Part shown: positions 18,301 through 27,120 of the stretch, piece after piece
Layout: every line of letters begins with the position of its first letter
How positions within the stretch are numbered: position 1 is the first letter of the stretch
DNA from: Nodosilinea foveolarum
GTDB lineage: Bacteria > Cyanobacteriota > Cyanobacteriia > Phormidesmidales > Phormidesmidaceae
Direction of reading: 5' to 3'
DNA length: 38,271 nucleotides
NCBI GenBank assembly: GCA_003242035.1
Contig: QBMC01000023.1
Coordinates: 1 to 38,271 of the forward strand
Notes under the pieces: generated by a model
What the model saw: the letters and a program-made list of their open reading frames with translations, nothing else
The model's database searches: none
Told to the model about the DNA's origin: nothing
Made by a program: the position numbers and the translations under genes

Positions 18301-18664
18301 CTACGCTGGCATCTCTCAAAGCCTCGCAGTTGAATTTGACACCTACAGGTGGAGAGAACTGAACGACAATCATGTAGCAGTGCTGAAGAACGGTAACAAG
18401 GATAAGCATTTGGCGATCGCAACGCCTACCGTTGACCTTAATAGTGGCGATATTCTGAATGCCTGGATTGACTACGATGGCGCGGCTAACCAGCTTGAGG
18501 TGTTCGTCTCGGGCAGCAGCGCTAAACCAGGGACATCTTTGTTGAGTTACAGTATCAGTCTAGATGCGGTGCTAGGCTCAACCGCCTATGCAGGCTTTAG
18601 CGGCGGCACTGGGAGACTGACTAATGCCCAAAACATTCTCAATTGGGAAATGAGCGTCGTCTAA
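15338..18664 (+). CDS. Giant lectin / PQQ-type sugar dehydrogenase / PKD / lectin protein
   Basis: An 1108-aa multidomain protein, probably extracellular. Residues 1-215 are an L-type (legume-like) lectin domain with ADGFTFML, SLAIEFDTYNW and FSGGTGGLTN. Residues about 235-610 are a six-bladed glucose/sorbosone dehydrogenase (VAPISMAALPDGRMLILEKF, FHQGGGLDFGPDGKIYVSLG, AYGNRNPFRARWDE, EEINLGKAGANYGWPGYEG), which should bind PQQ and calcium. Residues 615-705 are a PKD repeat (YTWLFGDENQATG, then VNHVYSSAGSYKATL). Two further beta domains follow. Residues 895-1108 are a second lectin domain, roughly half identical to the first by eye. No signal peptide is present and the start is fixed by MANSN after the tandem repeat, so a type I or unknown secretion route is likely. 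Its role may be sugar binding plus aldose oxidation at the cell surface. Confidence 0.85.
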   Translation: MANSNILHFNNFLDQSNLLLNGSASVVDGLLRLTPDETWQAGSAFLNQALAIDTDTDFSTQFQFELSGGDGANGADGFTFMLNSSGPNALGAAGSKLGFGGISQSLAIEFDTYNWKEVNGNHVALLTNGNTAKHLSLGTPGFDLNGSGLLTAWIDYSGQSDRLSVYVSNTETRPTTALFEHTIDVTSVLGESVYVGFSGGTGGLTNNQDIYNWEFSSTALSGEHDHGGGDDGDGQLGNPSYRDELVVSGLVAPISMAALPDGRMLILEKFGTIRITDPRTSVPISSPFLTIPNVDSQGERGLLDITLDPDFESNGHFYVLYSSEATNRLQVSRFTVGQDGHTDHAHASTEQVVWQDKFTLSSTREFHQGGGLDFGPDGKIYVSLGDRKQPNATQTLDNTAGKILRINRDGSIPTDNPFYDGNGSNLDEIWAYGNRNPFRARWDEPTGRFFIGDVGGNVQAVAREEINLGKAGANYGWPGYEGVSNQPGLTDPLFSYDHKDVDPFGGSIVGGMVYRGNQFPEALQGAYFFGDFVQGWIRYLRFDEFGNIIDADPTTTKIDAYELTSSTGNIGNDFDSGNQFLTGSLVALEEGTDGAIYYLNIYEGELKRIVYESGVGNRAPTISQASADVTQGGNPLTVSFAAVASDLDNDPLTYTWLFGDENQATGADVNHVYSSAGSYKATLMVSDGTTTAHSTPITIHVGQPPEAAISSHADGYLFRAGDRVSFVGDGSDSDGTLTDDSYEWAVRFMHNEHFHPVISDQTGSTFVFNIPDSGHSFADETGFEVVLTVTDADGLTDTEIIKIRPDKVDLSVLSNLGGGVSYVLDEDETFSGSFTYDTAINFKHQLKASETVVYDGIQYAFNSWSNGETTPTIQFTVPEQDFSLTTLYQPVENSFGFSFTDFSNESALTMNGSANITGGILQLTPAENWQNGSVFYNQAISIDSDTSFSTEFQFRLSDGDGITGADGFTFMLQSDNLNTLGLAGSGLGYAGISQSLAVEFDTYRWRELNDNHVAVLKNGNKDKHLAIATPTVDLNSGDILNAWIDYDGAANQLEVFVSGSSAKPGTSLLSYSISLDAVLGSTAYAGFSGGTGRLTNAQNILNWEMSVV

Positions 18665-18994
18665 ACAAAGGGCGATCAAGATATGACTAAGATTGATTGT
18701 GTAGACGGGTGGCGCTGTGAATCTCCTGAATGAATCTTCCGGATTTCACAGGTTTGCCAGGTTAAAAGCTTTAGCCCTCATTTTCTTTTGTAAGCTAGCT
18801 AGCCAACCTCATTCTTATGAAAATCTGGTAAAGCCTCCGGATAAACACTAGCTGTATTCGTTATATATGGCAGAGTTAAACAAACTCAATGACCTATCCT
18901 AATGACTTGCCTTGAATTAGTGAGTCATTTCTGCTTTGCTACTACAGCCGCACTGAAAAGCTGTTTCAGATTAATTGCAAACTATTGAGCCAGT
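18665..18994. other. Intergenic stretch of 330 bp
   Basis: No coding potential is seen between the lectin gene and the ABC transporter. An imperfect stem (TGTGAA with TTCACA, about 18715-18750) lies roughly 60 bp after the lectin stop and could be a weak terminator, but it lacks a T-run. Confidence 0.5.
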
Positions 18995-20842
18995 ATGAAA
19001 TTGAAACTGCCAAATGCCGTTCGTATCTTAATAAAAACAACCAGCTTTTGGAAGGAAAATCATTTGATTCTACGAGAGTTTAGAAACTTTCGTACAGTAG
19101 CCACTCTAGCTGTTATTTTTGCCCTTATAGCGGCTTTTCTTGAAGGAGTAACGGTTGGGTTTATTGCATCATTTCTACAGGGACTCACCAACCCTGAAGA
19201 GCCACCTATTCAGACTGGGTTGGCTTGGTTTGACACTATAGTCTTAGCTACAGAAGCTTCTGCTGCGAATAGGCTTTATCGCCTTTCTGGGCTGCTGCTA
19301 CTAGGGCTGTGGCTACGAGCGGGATTCGACTACTTAGGTAGCGTATATTCTCAGAAGGCTTCTTTGAGCCTTGTGAATTGTTTGCGCCGCAAGATTTTTG
19401 ACCAGTTAGAAAGCTTCAAGCTCAGCTTTTATTCGACTTTTAGCCCTGGTGCCCTAATTAGCACGGTTAGAGGAGAAGTTCAGCAGGTTCAGAAAGCCTT
19501 TGATCTTCTGTCTACTACCTTTGTGTTTGGTACTAAGGTGGTAGCCTATCTAGTGGCAATGCTGATGCTATCATGGCAGCTTTTCTTAACCTCTATCTTA
19601 GTGTTTGGGTTAATATCTGTAGGCCTTAGCTCTCTCACTGCTCAGGTGAGGGAAGCTAGTTTCGAAGTCCCCAAGGCCAACAAATATTTTACTGACAGTG
19701 CCCTCTCATTTATCAGTGGTATTCGTACAGTTCATGCTTCGGGTACTCAAGAGCTTGAACGGAAGCGCTACTATACTGCTACGCACGATGTATATAGAGC
19801 CGAACTCAACGTTATCAAGCTTTCGGCTTTGGTGAAACCCTTGGTGGAAGGTTCAGGCGCTACCTTGCTAGTAGGTATGGTGGTGGTTTCTTATGGACTG
19901 CTGATTTCTACAGGACGGTTGACAGCGGCTGAACTGCTTACCTTTTTGTTTGTACTAATTCGTACCACGCCGCTAGTCTCAGGACTTAATGGTACGTGGG
20001 TAGGGTTTGTTTCATCTCAGGGTTCTTTAGGAGCCGTATCTGACTTGTTGCGGCGAGATGACAAGCCTTACTTTCAAGATGGATATCAACCTTTTACAGG
20101 CTTACAGCACTCGATTTCTCTTGAGTCAGTTGATTTTTCATATAACTCTGATGAACCTGTGCTGCATGACATTACGCTATCGATTAAGCGAGGAGAAACT
20201 ACGGCTCTAGTCGGAGCTTCTGGAGCAGGCAAAACGACCCTAGCAGATTTGTTACCCCGGTTCTATGACCCAACGCAGGGGCGAATATTGATTGATGGCG
20301 TAGATCTGCGAGATATGGAAATTAACTCGCTGCGGAAAAGAATGGCAGTTGTTAGTCAGGACACATTTATCTTCAATACGACTATCCGAGAAAATATTGT
20401 CTATGGAGTCGAGGACGCTAGCGACGAGGATGTTTATAATGTTGTCCGAATGGCTAATGCACTGGACTTTATTCTTGATATGCCACTAGGATTTGAAACG
20501 GTACTGGGCGATCGCGGTGTTCGGCTATCGGGTGGGCAAAGGCAAAGGATTGCGATCGCGCGTGCCCTATTGCGAAATCCAGACATTCTGATTTTAGATG
20601 AGGCTACGAGCGCCTTAGATTCGGTGACGGAGAAGCTGATTCAGGAGTCTTTGGAGAAGCTGTCGAAGGGGCGGACGGTGATTGCGATCGCCCACCGCTT
20701 AGCAACAATCTCAGGGGCGGACAAAGTGGTAGTGATGGAAGAAGGCCGAATTGTTGAACAGGGAAATTATCAAGACTTGTTAGAAAAGCGCGGCAGGCTT
20801 TGGAAATATCATCGAATGCAGTTTGATACAAGCCGCGTTTAA
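18995..20842 (+). CDS. ABC half-transporter, MsbA/PglK-like exporter
   Basis: A 615-aa homodimeric-type ABC exporter. An N-terminal type IV exporter domain with about six membrane helices spans residues 30-330. The nucleotide-binding domain has Walker A GASGAGKTT (about 406-414), Q-loop VVSQDTF, signature LSGGQRQR (about 510), Walker B ILILDEATSALD (about 530) and the switch histidine in IAIAHRLA. There is no C39 peptidase domain. In Campylobacter, PglK, a similar half-transporter, flips lipid-linked oligosaccharide. Because a Wzy-like polymerase is present but no Wzx is seen, this protein may be the flippase for the repeat unit. Alternatively it could export the unsignalled lectin protein encoded just upstream, although no membrane-fusion partner is encoded here. 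Confidence 0.9.
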   Translation: MKLKLPNAVRILIKTTSFWKENHLILREFRNFRTVATLAVIFALIAAFLEGVTVGFIASFLQGLTNPEEPPIQTGLAWFDTIVLATEASAANRLYRLSGLLLLGLWLRAGFDYLGSVYSQKASLSLVNCLRRKIFDQLESFKLSFYSTFSPGALISTVRGEVQQVQKAFDLLSTTFVFGTKVVAYLVAMLMLSWQLFLTSILVFGLISVGLSSLTAQVREASFEVPKANKYFTDSALSFISGIRTVHASGTQELERKRYYTATHDVYRAELNVIKLSALVKPLVEGSGATLLVGMVVVSYGLLISTGRLTAAELLTFLFVLIRTTPLVSGLNGTWVGFVSSQGSLGAVSDLLRRDDKPYFQDGYQPFTGLQHSISLESVDFSYNSDEPVLHDITLSIKRGETTALVGASGAGKTTLADLLPRFYDPTQGRILIDGVDLRDMEINSLRKRMAVVSQDTFIFNTTIRENIVYGVEDASDEDVYNVVRMANALDFILDMPLGFETVLGDRGVRLSGGQRQRIAIARALLRNPDILILDEATSALDSVTEKLIQESLEKLSKGRTVIAIAHRLATISGADKVVVMEEGRIVEQGNYQDLLEKRGRLWKYHRMQFDTSRV

Positions 20843-21393
20843 TTGAGTTTCATTATTTCATTTCTTAGGGGGTCGATTTTAAATTTCTTTGTTGTGTGTA
20901 TAGTTAATTTCTGTATGATTGCGTTTATGTATAGAAAGTAGAATCTCTATTTAAAAACTTACTCGGAGTCAAAGTTTGGCTCTCCTGAGAGAATGATTAA
21001 AACTCTCACGCCAGCAGGTAAAAATAGAAAGAGTGAGAGCGGCTGTATCAAGAGTTTATCCTCCAGTTAACAAACTTACTTGGAAAGAGACAATTTTTGA
21101 AAGAGAAGGTCTCGATACATTGAATTATTTGTCTTTAGTGTTCGCTCAGTGAATTGTGTATTAGTCGTCTATTTGAGGTAACTCTCAATATTAATTCTTT
21201 TCGTTGATTAGTGATTGTTAGAGCCTGTAGAGTAAAGCTTCGAGAGTATCAATTGAGCGAGCTATCTTTATAGTTATCCTGAGATAGCACATCTTTTAGG
21301 ATGGTGAGTTTTTAAGAGAATAAAAATCTAAGATAAGTGCTCGCCTCTATCCTAAGCTGCCTAAAACCTGATATTTTGAGAGTCATTGCCTGT
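20843..21393. other. Intergenic stretch of about 550 bp upstream of the glycosyltransferase run
   Basis: AT-rich region with no gene-like frame. A 7-bp inverted repeat (CTCTCAC at 21003-21009 and GTGAGAG at 21033-21039) is the only structure found, and it is weak. The promoter for the downstream glycosyltransferase run is likely here. Confidence 0.5.
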
Positions 21394-22635
21394 ATGAAAG
21401 TTGCATTTATAGTGGAAGGGTTTCCAAAAATATCCGAAACTTTTGTCATGAGTCAGATTATAGGCTTGATAGAGCGAGGGCATGAAGTAGACGTCTACGC
21501 AGATTCTCCAGTTAATGAGGAAGTTCGTTCAGGGGACTATAAGCAAGAAGATCTATTGAACATTCACTATCTAAAGAATTCCTCTGATAAACTTTCAAAC
21601 TTATTTCATGCTTTTCGCTCATCGACTCTAAATTTTTTCAAAAACCCCAAAGCTATATCATGCGCTTGGAATCCGAAAAAATATGATGAGCCTCGCGTAT
21701 TTCCTAGATTCTTATTGCCGCTTCTAACAACAGCTTTTATTAGAAATTCAAGAGATTATGACATCATCCATTGCCATTTTGGACATAACGGATTGAAGGC
21801 AGCTTTTTTGAAGCGGATCGGCCTTATAGACAGCAAAGTAGTTACCACTTTCCACGGAATAGATCTAACAAGCTATATCAGTTCTTTTGGGCAAGATACT
21901 TACGCAAGACTGTTTGAGTATGGCAACTTATTTCTACCTATCAGCGAGCGATGGGAGCAGCGACTGATTGAGCTAGGCTGTGACCATAATAAAATCAACA
22001 TCCACCATATGGGCGTTGACTGCGAAAAGTTTGTATTTAAGCATAGAAATCTTGAAGAAAATAGTCAAGTTCGTCTGATTAGTATTGCAAGGCTAGTAGA
22101 AAAAAAAGGTATTGAGTATGCTATCCGGGCGATCGCACAGCTCGTAAAAGTCTATCCAAACATTCACTACACTATTATCGGAGATGGATTGCTAAGACAA
22201 AATCTAGAAGATTTAGCAAAAGAGCTTCAGATAGAGCAACAGGTAGATTTTCTTGGCTGGAGAGAACATCGAGAAGTGATTGATATACTCGATCGCTCAA
22301 ATATACTGCTAGCGCCTAGCGTCACTAGCCGAGAAGGCGACCAAGAAGGCATTCCTGTCACCTTAATGGAAGCTATGGCTATGGGAATACCGGTCATCAG
22401 CACATGGCATAGCGGAATTCCAGAGCTAGTGAAAGACAAAATTTCAGGGTATCTTGTCGCCGAACGAGACATTGATGCATTAGCTCAAAAAATTGAATGC
22501 CTCATAAACCAGCCTGAGGTTTATTCCTCAATGAGCTTACAAGGCCGTATGTGTGTAGAGAAGTCATATGACTTAGACAGGCTAAATGACCAACTCGTCA
22601 ATATATATACAAAGCTGCTATCTGAAGGCAAATAA
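21394..22635 (+). CDS. Glycosyltransferase family 4, WcaL-like
   Basis: This cytoplasmic retaining GT-B enzyme of 413 aa probably adds a hexose to the lipid-linked repeat. The N-terminus MKVAFIVEGFPKISETFV is the WcaL/AmsK-type start (FPxxSETFV). The C-terminal half carries the GT4 block RLVEKKGIEYAIRAIAQL, IIGDGLLRQNLE and the donor-binding EGIPVTLMEAMAMGIPVIST with its paired glutamates. The open frame extends 19 codons to a GTG at 21337, but the ATG at 21394 aligns with the family start. The next gene begins one base after its stop, so the two are co-translated. Codon usage appears more AT-rich than the upstream genes. Confidence 0.88.
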   Translation: MKVAFIVEGFPKISETFVMSQIIGLIERGHEVDVYADSPVNEEVRSGDYKQEDLLNIHYLKNSSDKLSNLFHAFRSSTLNFFKNPKAISCAWNPKKYDEPRVFPRFLLPLLTTAFIRNSRDYDIIHCHFGHNGLKAAFLKRIGLIDSKVVTTFHGIDLTSYISSFGQDTYARLFEYGNLFLPISERWEQRLIELGCDHNKINIHHMGVDCEKFVFKHRNLEENSQVRLISIARLVEKKGIEYAIRAIAQLVKVYPNIHYTIIGDGLLRQNLEDLAKELQIEQQVDFLGWREHREVIDILDRSNILLAPSVTSREGDQEGIPVTLMEAMAMGIPVISTWHSGIPELVKDKISGYLVAERDIDALAQKIECLINQPEVYSSMSLQGRMCVEKSYDLDRLNDQLVNIYTKLLSEGK

Positions 22636-22636
22636 T

Positions 22637-23623
22637 ATGGTGAACAGGCTCGCTTCTATTATCATTCCGTGTTTCAATGCTGAGCAGTGGCTGTCAGAGT
22701 CAATTGACAGCGCTCTTAAACAAACCTACTCTTCGGTTGAGATTATTGTTATTGATGACGGATCTTCAGATGGCTCCTTAGACATTATCAAAAGCTATGG
22801 CGATCGCATCATCTGGGAAACCGGGCCAAACCGAGGCGGCAACCACGCTAGAAATCGCGGATTTGCGATCTCTAAAGGAAACTACATTCAGTTTCTAGAC
22901 GCCGACGACTATCTGTTACCTCAAAAGCTAGAAAAGCAAATTCGGTTCTTAGAAACGGCTGGCGCAGATGTCGTATACGGCGATTGGCGACATCAGTATC
23001 ACCTCGAAAACGGCAAGGTTATTCTAGACGATATCAAAACTTCCGGAAATCAGCCAGACATCCTGAAGTCACTATTAGCAGACTGGTGGGTTTCCCCGGC
23101 CTGCTTGCTGTTTCGCCGGTCAGCAGTAGAGTCATCAGGCGGTTGGGACGAAACGCTTAGCGCCGGGCAAGACCGCGACTTTTTCTTAGCGGTAGTCATG
23201 AGTGGGGCTCAGGTTATCTATCAGCCAGAATGCGACGCTATCTACCGTCGATACGGCAATGTAACAGTCTCATCAGCTTCCCAAGAGCGATACTTAGAAA
23301 ATCACCTTAAAATTCTTGAAAAATACGAAGCTCGTTTAAACCAGGAGGACAAACTACTAGATAGCTACAAAGACGCTTTGGCACAGTCTTACTTTTTAAT
23401 CGCCAGAAAATATTTAGAAACCAACCCGGCACTCTACTCTCAATTTTTAGCAAAAACGCTATCCCTTTCGCCTAAGTTCCAGGCTCAAGGCTCAGAAAGG
23501 ACTTTTCTCTATAGCTTCGCTCAAAAACTCCTTAGCTTTAGGAAGTTAGAATTCCTTGTAGTAACGCTAAAGCAGCTCAGCAAAAAGCTTCGCAACGGCC
23601 CGCACAACACCCTATCGGCATAG
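22637..23623 (+). CDS. Glycosyltransferase family 2 (first of three tandem copies)
   Basis: This 328-aa inverting GT-A enzyme shows SIIIPCFNAEQWLSESIDSA, then EIIVIDDGSSDGS and the metal-binding FLDADDYLLP, and further on a DRDFF-containing catalytic region (SAGQDRDFFLAV). The start at 22637 is supported by GAAGG upstream. A longer frame from 22586 would overlap the previous gene. No membrane helices are present. Its acceptor is unknown. It shares with the two downstream GT2 proteins the block DSALxQTY and IIxSYGDRI, so the three look like paralogues. Confidence 0.88.
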   Translation: MVNRLASIIIPCFNAEQWLSESIDSALKQTYSSVEIIVIDDGSSDGSLDIIKSYGDRIIWETGPNRGGNHARNRGFAISKGNYIQFLDADDYLLPQKLEKQIRFLETAGADVVYGDWRHQYHLENGKVILDDIKTSGNQPDILKSLLADWWVSPACLLFRRSAVESSGGWDETLSAGQDRDFFLAVVMSGAQVIYQPECDAIYRRYGNVTVSSASQERYLENHLKILEKYEARLNQEDKLLDSYKDALAQSYFLIARKYLETNPALYSQFLAKTLSLSPKFQAQGSERTFLYSFAQKLLSFRKLEFLVVTLKQLSKKLRNGPHNTLSA

Positions 23624-23688
23624 TTTAACAGCTCAAACTGACCGTAAATGGTGAAGAAAACCACTCAAATAAATCTTCCATTGAGGTT

Positions 23689-24708
23689 ATGAAAACAACT
23701 CTAGAGTCCAATCCCCAGGTCGTTGTTTCTACAGCAGATCATAGCAATCCTTTAGTTAGCATCCTCATCAATAACTATAACTACGGATGCTATCTTACCC
23801 AAGCAGTTGATAGTGCGCTGAACCAAACTTATACCAATACGGAAGTTATTGTGGTAGATGATGGTTCAACAGACAACTCTCCCGAATTAATTGAAAGCTA
23901 CGGGGATCGCATTATTGCAGTTATAAAAAAGAACGGTGGTCAGGCATCTGCTATGAATGCTGGCTTTGCTGCATCAAGTGGACAAATTATTTGTCTACTT
24001 GATGCAGACGATTTGTTTTTACCAGAAAAAGCTGCATACGTAGCAGATTGCTTTCAGAAAAACCCTAACGTTGACTGGGTATTTACTGAGTCTGCACCCC
24101 TCAAACCAATAGAAATAGATAATATAGATCTGACAACTGTTTTCCGCGAAGTTCGCACTAAAAGCCTTCAAACTCAGTCAAAAGAAATCAACTTTTGCCA
24201 AGGTGTTTTGTCTGGAAAAATTCCTGATTTCCCTCCCTCCACGTCAAATCTCTGCTTCTCTAGAAGAGTGTTAGACAAAATTTTTCCATTACCTGAAATA
24301 AGGGGAACATCAGGCATGGCGATTACAGACTTGTATATTCATACGTTAGCAATAGGGTTGAGTTCTGGATATTCTACAAAGCAAGACTTGGGTATATATC
24401 GATGTCATGAAGTCAATATGAGCTTGAGTTTTCAGAAAAGGAGGAAAAGAGTCGGCGAGATAAATATTAATACTGGTTACTGGATTCAGGAAAACTTTCC
24501 ACAGTTTAGAGATATTAGTAACAAGTTTGTTTCGAAAGGATTTGCGACTTATCTAAGCAGCAACTATCTAGAATCCCGTAAAGCAGAAGTGAGCTGCGAA
24601 GAACTTTTAAAGTCTTACTTAGAAAAGGCTTCTTTCCTCATGAAACTGAAGATACTCTTAATGATTTCTTACTATTGGATTAGGTTGCGTTTCAACAAAT
24701 TTGTATGA
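23689..24708 (+). CDS. Glycosyltransferase family 2 (second tandem copy)
   Basis: This 339-aa GT-A enzyme starts at 23689, where TTGAGGTT precedes the ATG. It contains VSILINNYNYGCYLTQAVDSA, EVIVVDDGSTDNS, ASAMNAGFAASSGQ and CLLDADDLFLP. The NNYNY motif at the start of the catalytic domain is shared with the third copy and differs from IPCFN in the first. The C-terminal end is basic and hydrophobic (MKLKILLMISYYWIRLRF) and may touch the membrane. A 65-bp gap separates it from the previous gene. Its sugar donor is unknown. Confidence 0.87.
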   Translation: MKTTLESNPQVVVSTADHSNPLVSILINNYNYGCYLTQAVDSALNQTYTNTEVIVVDDGSTDNSPELIESYGDRIIAVIKKNGGQASAMNAGFAASSGQIICLLDADDLFLPEKAAYVADCFQKNPNVDWVFTESAPLKPIEIDNIDLTTVFREVRTKSLQTQSKEINFCQGVLSGKIPDFPPSTSNLCFSRRVLDKIFPLPEIRGTSGMAITDLYIHTLAIGLSSGYSTKQDLGIYRCHEVNMSLSFQKRRKRVGEININTGYWIQENFPQFRDISNKFVSKGFATYLSSNYLESRKAEVSCEELLKSYLEKASFLMKLKILLMISYYWIRLRFNKFV

Positions 24709-24741
24709 GCGCTGCACGGTAAATGCTAAACCCAAAGGGTA

Positions 24742-25827
24742 ATGCCAGATAATTTTCGACCGCTAATGAATAATACACCTGTTTGCAGCATCATTGTCAA
24801 TAATTACAACTACGAACGCTTTCTGCATACAGCAATTGATAGCGCTCTTAAGCAAACATATCTAAATGTGGAGGTTTTGGTAGTAGACGACTGCTCGACT
24901 GATGGCTCCCGAGATATTATCGCTAGCTATGGCGATCGCATCACCCCCATCCTACGCAAGAGCAACGGTAAGCAAGCCGCTGCCCTGAATGCAGGCTTTG
25001 AAAAAAGCACAGGCGATATTATTCTATTTCTTGACGCTGACGATTATCTTTTGCCGAGTGCCGTTGAGAAAATTGTCGCTGCTTTTCAACCAGAAATTGG
25101 CAAAGTACACTTCCGCCTACAAGTTGTAGACGGCGACGATCAGACCCTGGGTTACTCTATTCCCTCTGTCGGCATGAGCCTTGCCGCCGGGGAAGTATGG
25201 CGCGAGCTTTTAGAAACCAGCAGCTACGTCAGCTCCCCTATGAGCGGCAACGCCTACCGTCGCGAAACCCTTAGTCCGGTGTTTCCTATTCCAGACGAAT
25301 ATAAAACCACCGCCGACGACTATCTGATGATTTCTACTCCCTTTTACGCCGGGCAGCTCGCAGGCATAGATGAACCCATCGGCGCGTATCGGGTTCATGA
25401 TAGCAATCAGTGGGCCTTAACCAGCGTATCTGGCAGCCGGTTTCGTCGGTTTGTTAACCACGATCTTCAGAACTTTGCCCTATTGCAGCAGCGCGCCAAA
25501 GAATTTGATCAGCAGATACCCGAAGATTTGGAGCGGCGATCGCTCGGTCGCATTTGGTCGCGTCTGGCCTCTTTACGGCTAGAACCTCAAAATCATCCGG
25601 TAGACACCGATCAGGTAACGAAATTAATGATATGGGGTTTAACGGCTCTCTGGCAGTTCTCTAGCCACAACCTGCCCAAACGCTTAATCTATAGCCTTTG
25701 GTTTCTGTGGGTGGGGCTCATGCCAGTTTCCCTGGCAAAGCTAGGCATTACCTGGCTTTATGCCCCTCATCTACGACCAAAGTTCGTCGATATCACCATA
25801 ACCCGGCTACGCGCTCTAGTTAGCTAA
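24742..25827 (+). CDS. Glycosyltransferase family 2 (third tandem copy)
   Basis: A 361-aa GT-A enzyme with CSIIVNNYNYERFLHTAIDSA, EVLVVDDCSTDGS, QAAALNAGFEKSTGD and LFLDADDYLLP. Downstream motifs include TTADDYLM and AYRVHDSNQWAL, which place the catalytic region. The ATG at 24742 follows AAAGGGTA. A second ATG at 24766 is possible. The C-terminus is hydrophobic (LIYSLWFLWVGLMPVSLA) and may be membrane-associated. It is most similar to the second copy through NNYNY. GC content and HIP1 content are higher than in the second copy, so the two may have had different histories. Confidence 0.87.
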   Translation: MPDNFRPLMNNTPVCSIIVNNYNYERFLHTAIDSALKQTYLNVEVLVVDDCSTDGSRDIIASYGDRITPILRKSNGKQAAALNAGFEKSTGDIILFLDADDYLLPSAVEKIVAAFQPEIGKVHFRLQVVDGDDQTLGYSIPSVGMSLAAGEVWRELLETSSYVSSPMSGNAYRRETLSPVFPIPDEYKTTADDYLMISTPFYAGQLAGIDEPIGAYRVHDSNQWALTSVSGSRFRRFVNHDLQNFALLQQRAKEFDQQIPEDLERRSLGRIWSRLASLRLEPQNHPVDTDQVTKLMIWGLTALWQFSSHNLPKRLIYSLWFLWVGLMPVSLAKLGITWLYAPHLRPKFVDITITRLRALVS

Positions 25828-25886
25828 AACCCTTTAAGCAACCCTTAAAGATTGAGCTGTAATACACCCTATTCAGAAATACCTTC

Positions 25887-27116
25887 ATGCGTATTGCAAT
25901 CCTACGTAGAGCCCCAAAAACTTCCGTCAGTATGGATGTCTATGCCGATGGATTAATCAGCGGTCTTAAGTCTGTTCGTCCGGACTGGACAATTTCAGAG
26001 TACCATCCAGCCATAAAATTCAGTAGCCCTGATGAATTTCGATGGTTCGATGGGGTGAAGAAGTACCAGGAGCAATACTGGCGTTACCCCAGTAAACTAA
26101 GCCACATTGAGGCCGATGTTTTTCACATTATCGATCATAGCGACGGTTATTTGAGCAGATGGCTGCGAAGAACCGAACGCCTTAATGTAGTCACCTGTCA
26201 CGATCTGATCAATTTAGCTCAGCCAGACGTTTTCAAGGGATGTGCTCGCTTTCCTTGGATGAGCATGGCTTTGTGGAAGTGGGCAGTCGAAGGCATGAAC
26301 CAAGCAGATCGAGTAGTTACGGTTTCTGCCTACACCAAGCAAGACGCCATAAAGTATTTAGGGATTTCCGCTCAAGATATTACCGTAATTCCCAACGCAG
26401 TAGACAAGGCTTTTCGACCGCTACCACCCGATCAAATTCAATCCATACGCCGCCGATATCAGCTTTCAATAGAGACTTTTTGCCTGTTTAATATTGGCTC
26501 AAGCAATCCTCGAAAAAATATTTTGACGATTCTAGCGGTGGTTGCAGAACTTAAAAAGCAAGAAGTTCCCATTCATTTTTTCAAAGCTGGGGTTGACTTT
26601 AACTCAGCGCAAAAGCAGTTCATTCACTCTCACGATCTGACTTCACACGTCAGCTATGTAGGGCAGGTAGATCAAACTACTCTTATCGAGCTATATAATG
26701 CCGCCGATTGTTTGCTTGCTCCTTCTGTGTATGAGGGATTTGGATTCACTATTTTAGAGGCGATGGCTAGCGGCACGCCCGTCATTACTGCGAATGTGAC
26801 GGCCATGCCCGAAGTGGCCGGAGATGCAGCAATATTAGTAGACCCGCTAAATGTAGAAGAGATTACTCAAGCCGTTCGCTCTCTCTATACCCATCCAGGC
26901 GAGCGTCAATCACTTGTTGGTAAGGGGCTAGAGCGATCTAGTCAGTTTACTTGGCAGAGTACGGCTGAGCAGGTTGCGCGAGTTTATGAGCAAGTTTACG
27001 AGCAGGCGCGATCGCCGACGACATCTTTTTCGTTTAAGTCTGCAAATCAGTCTTCGTTAGGCGATCGCTGCAAGCAACAACCTTCTGCACAAGAAATCTA
27101 CGGAGTCAAAAAATAA
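25887..27116 (+). CDS. Glycosyltransferase family 4
   Basis: A 409-aa GT-B enzyme. The N-terminal acceptor domain starts MRIAILRRAPKTSVSMDVYA and contains VVTCHDLINLAQPDVF. The C-terminal donor domain has NAVDKAFRPLP, FNIGSSNPRKNI and the GT4 motif EGFGFTILEAMASGTPVITA followed by MPEVAGDAAILVDPLN. These features resemble mannosyl- or rhamnosyl-transferases of O-antigen clusters. The precise donor cannot be read from sequence. The last 40 residues are low-complexity and polar. It ends four bases before the next gene. Confidence 0.88.
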   Translation: MRIAILRRAPKTSVSMDVYADGLISGLKSVRPDWTISEYHPAIKFSSPDEFRWFDGVKKYQEQYWRYPSKLSHIEADVFHIIDHSDGYLSRWLRRTERLNVVTCHDLINLAQPDVFKGCARFPWMSMALWKWAVEGMNQADRVVTVSAYTKQDAIKYLGISAQDITVIPNAVDKAFRPLPPDQIQSIRRRYQLSIETFCLFNIGSSNPRKNILTILAVVAELKKQEVPIHFFKAGVDFNSAQKQFIHSHDLTSHVSYVGQVDQTTLIELYNAADCLLAPSVYEGFGFTILEAMASGTPVITANVTAMPEVAGDAAILVDPLNVEEITQAVRSLYTHPGERQSLVGKGLERSSQFTWQSTAEQVARVYEQVYEQARSPTTSFSFKSANQSSLGDRCKQQPSAQEIYGVKK

Positions 27117-27120
27117 CCTT

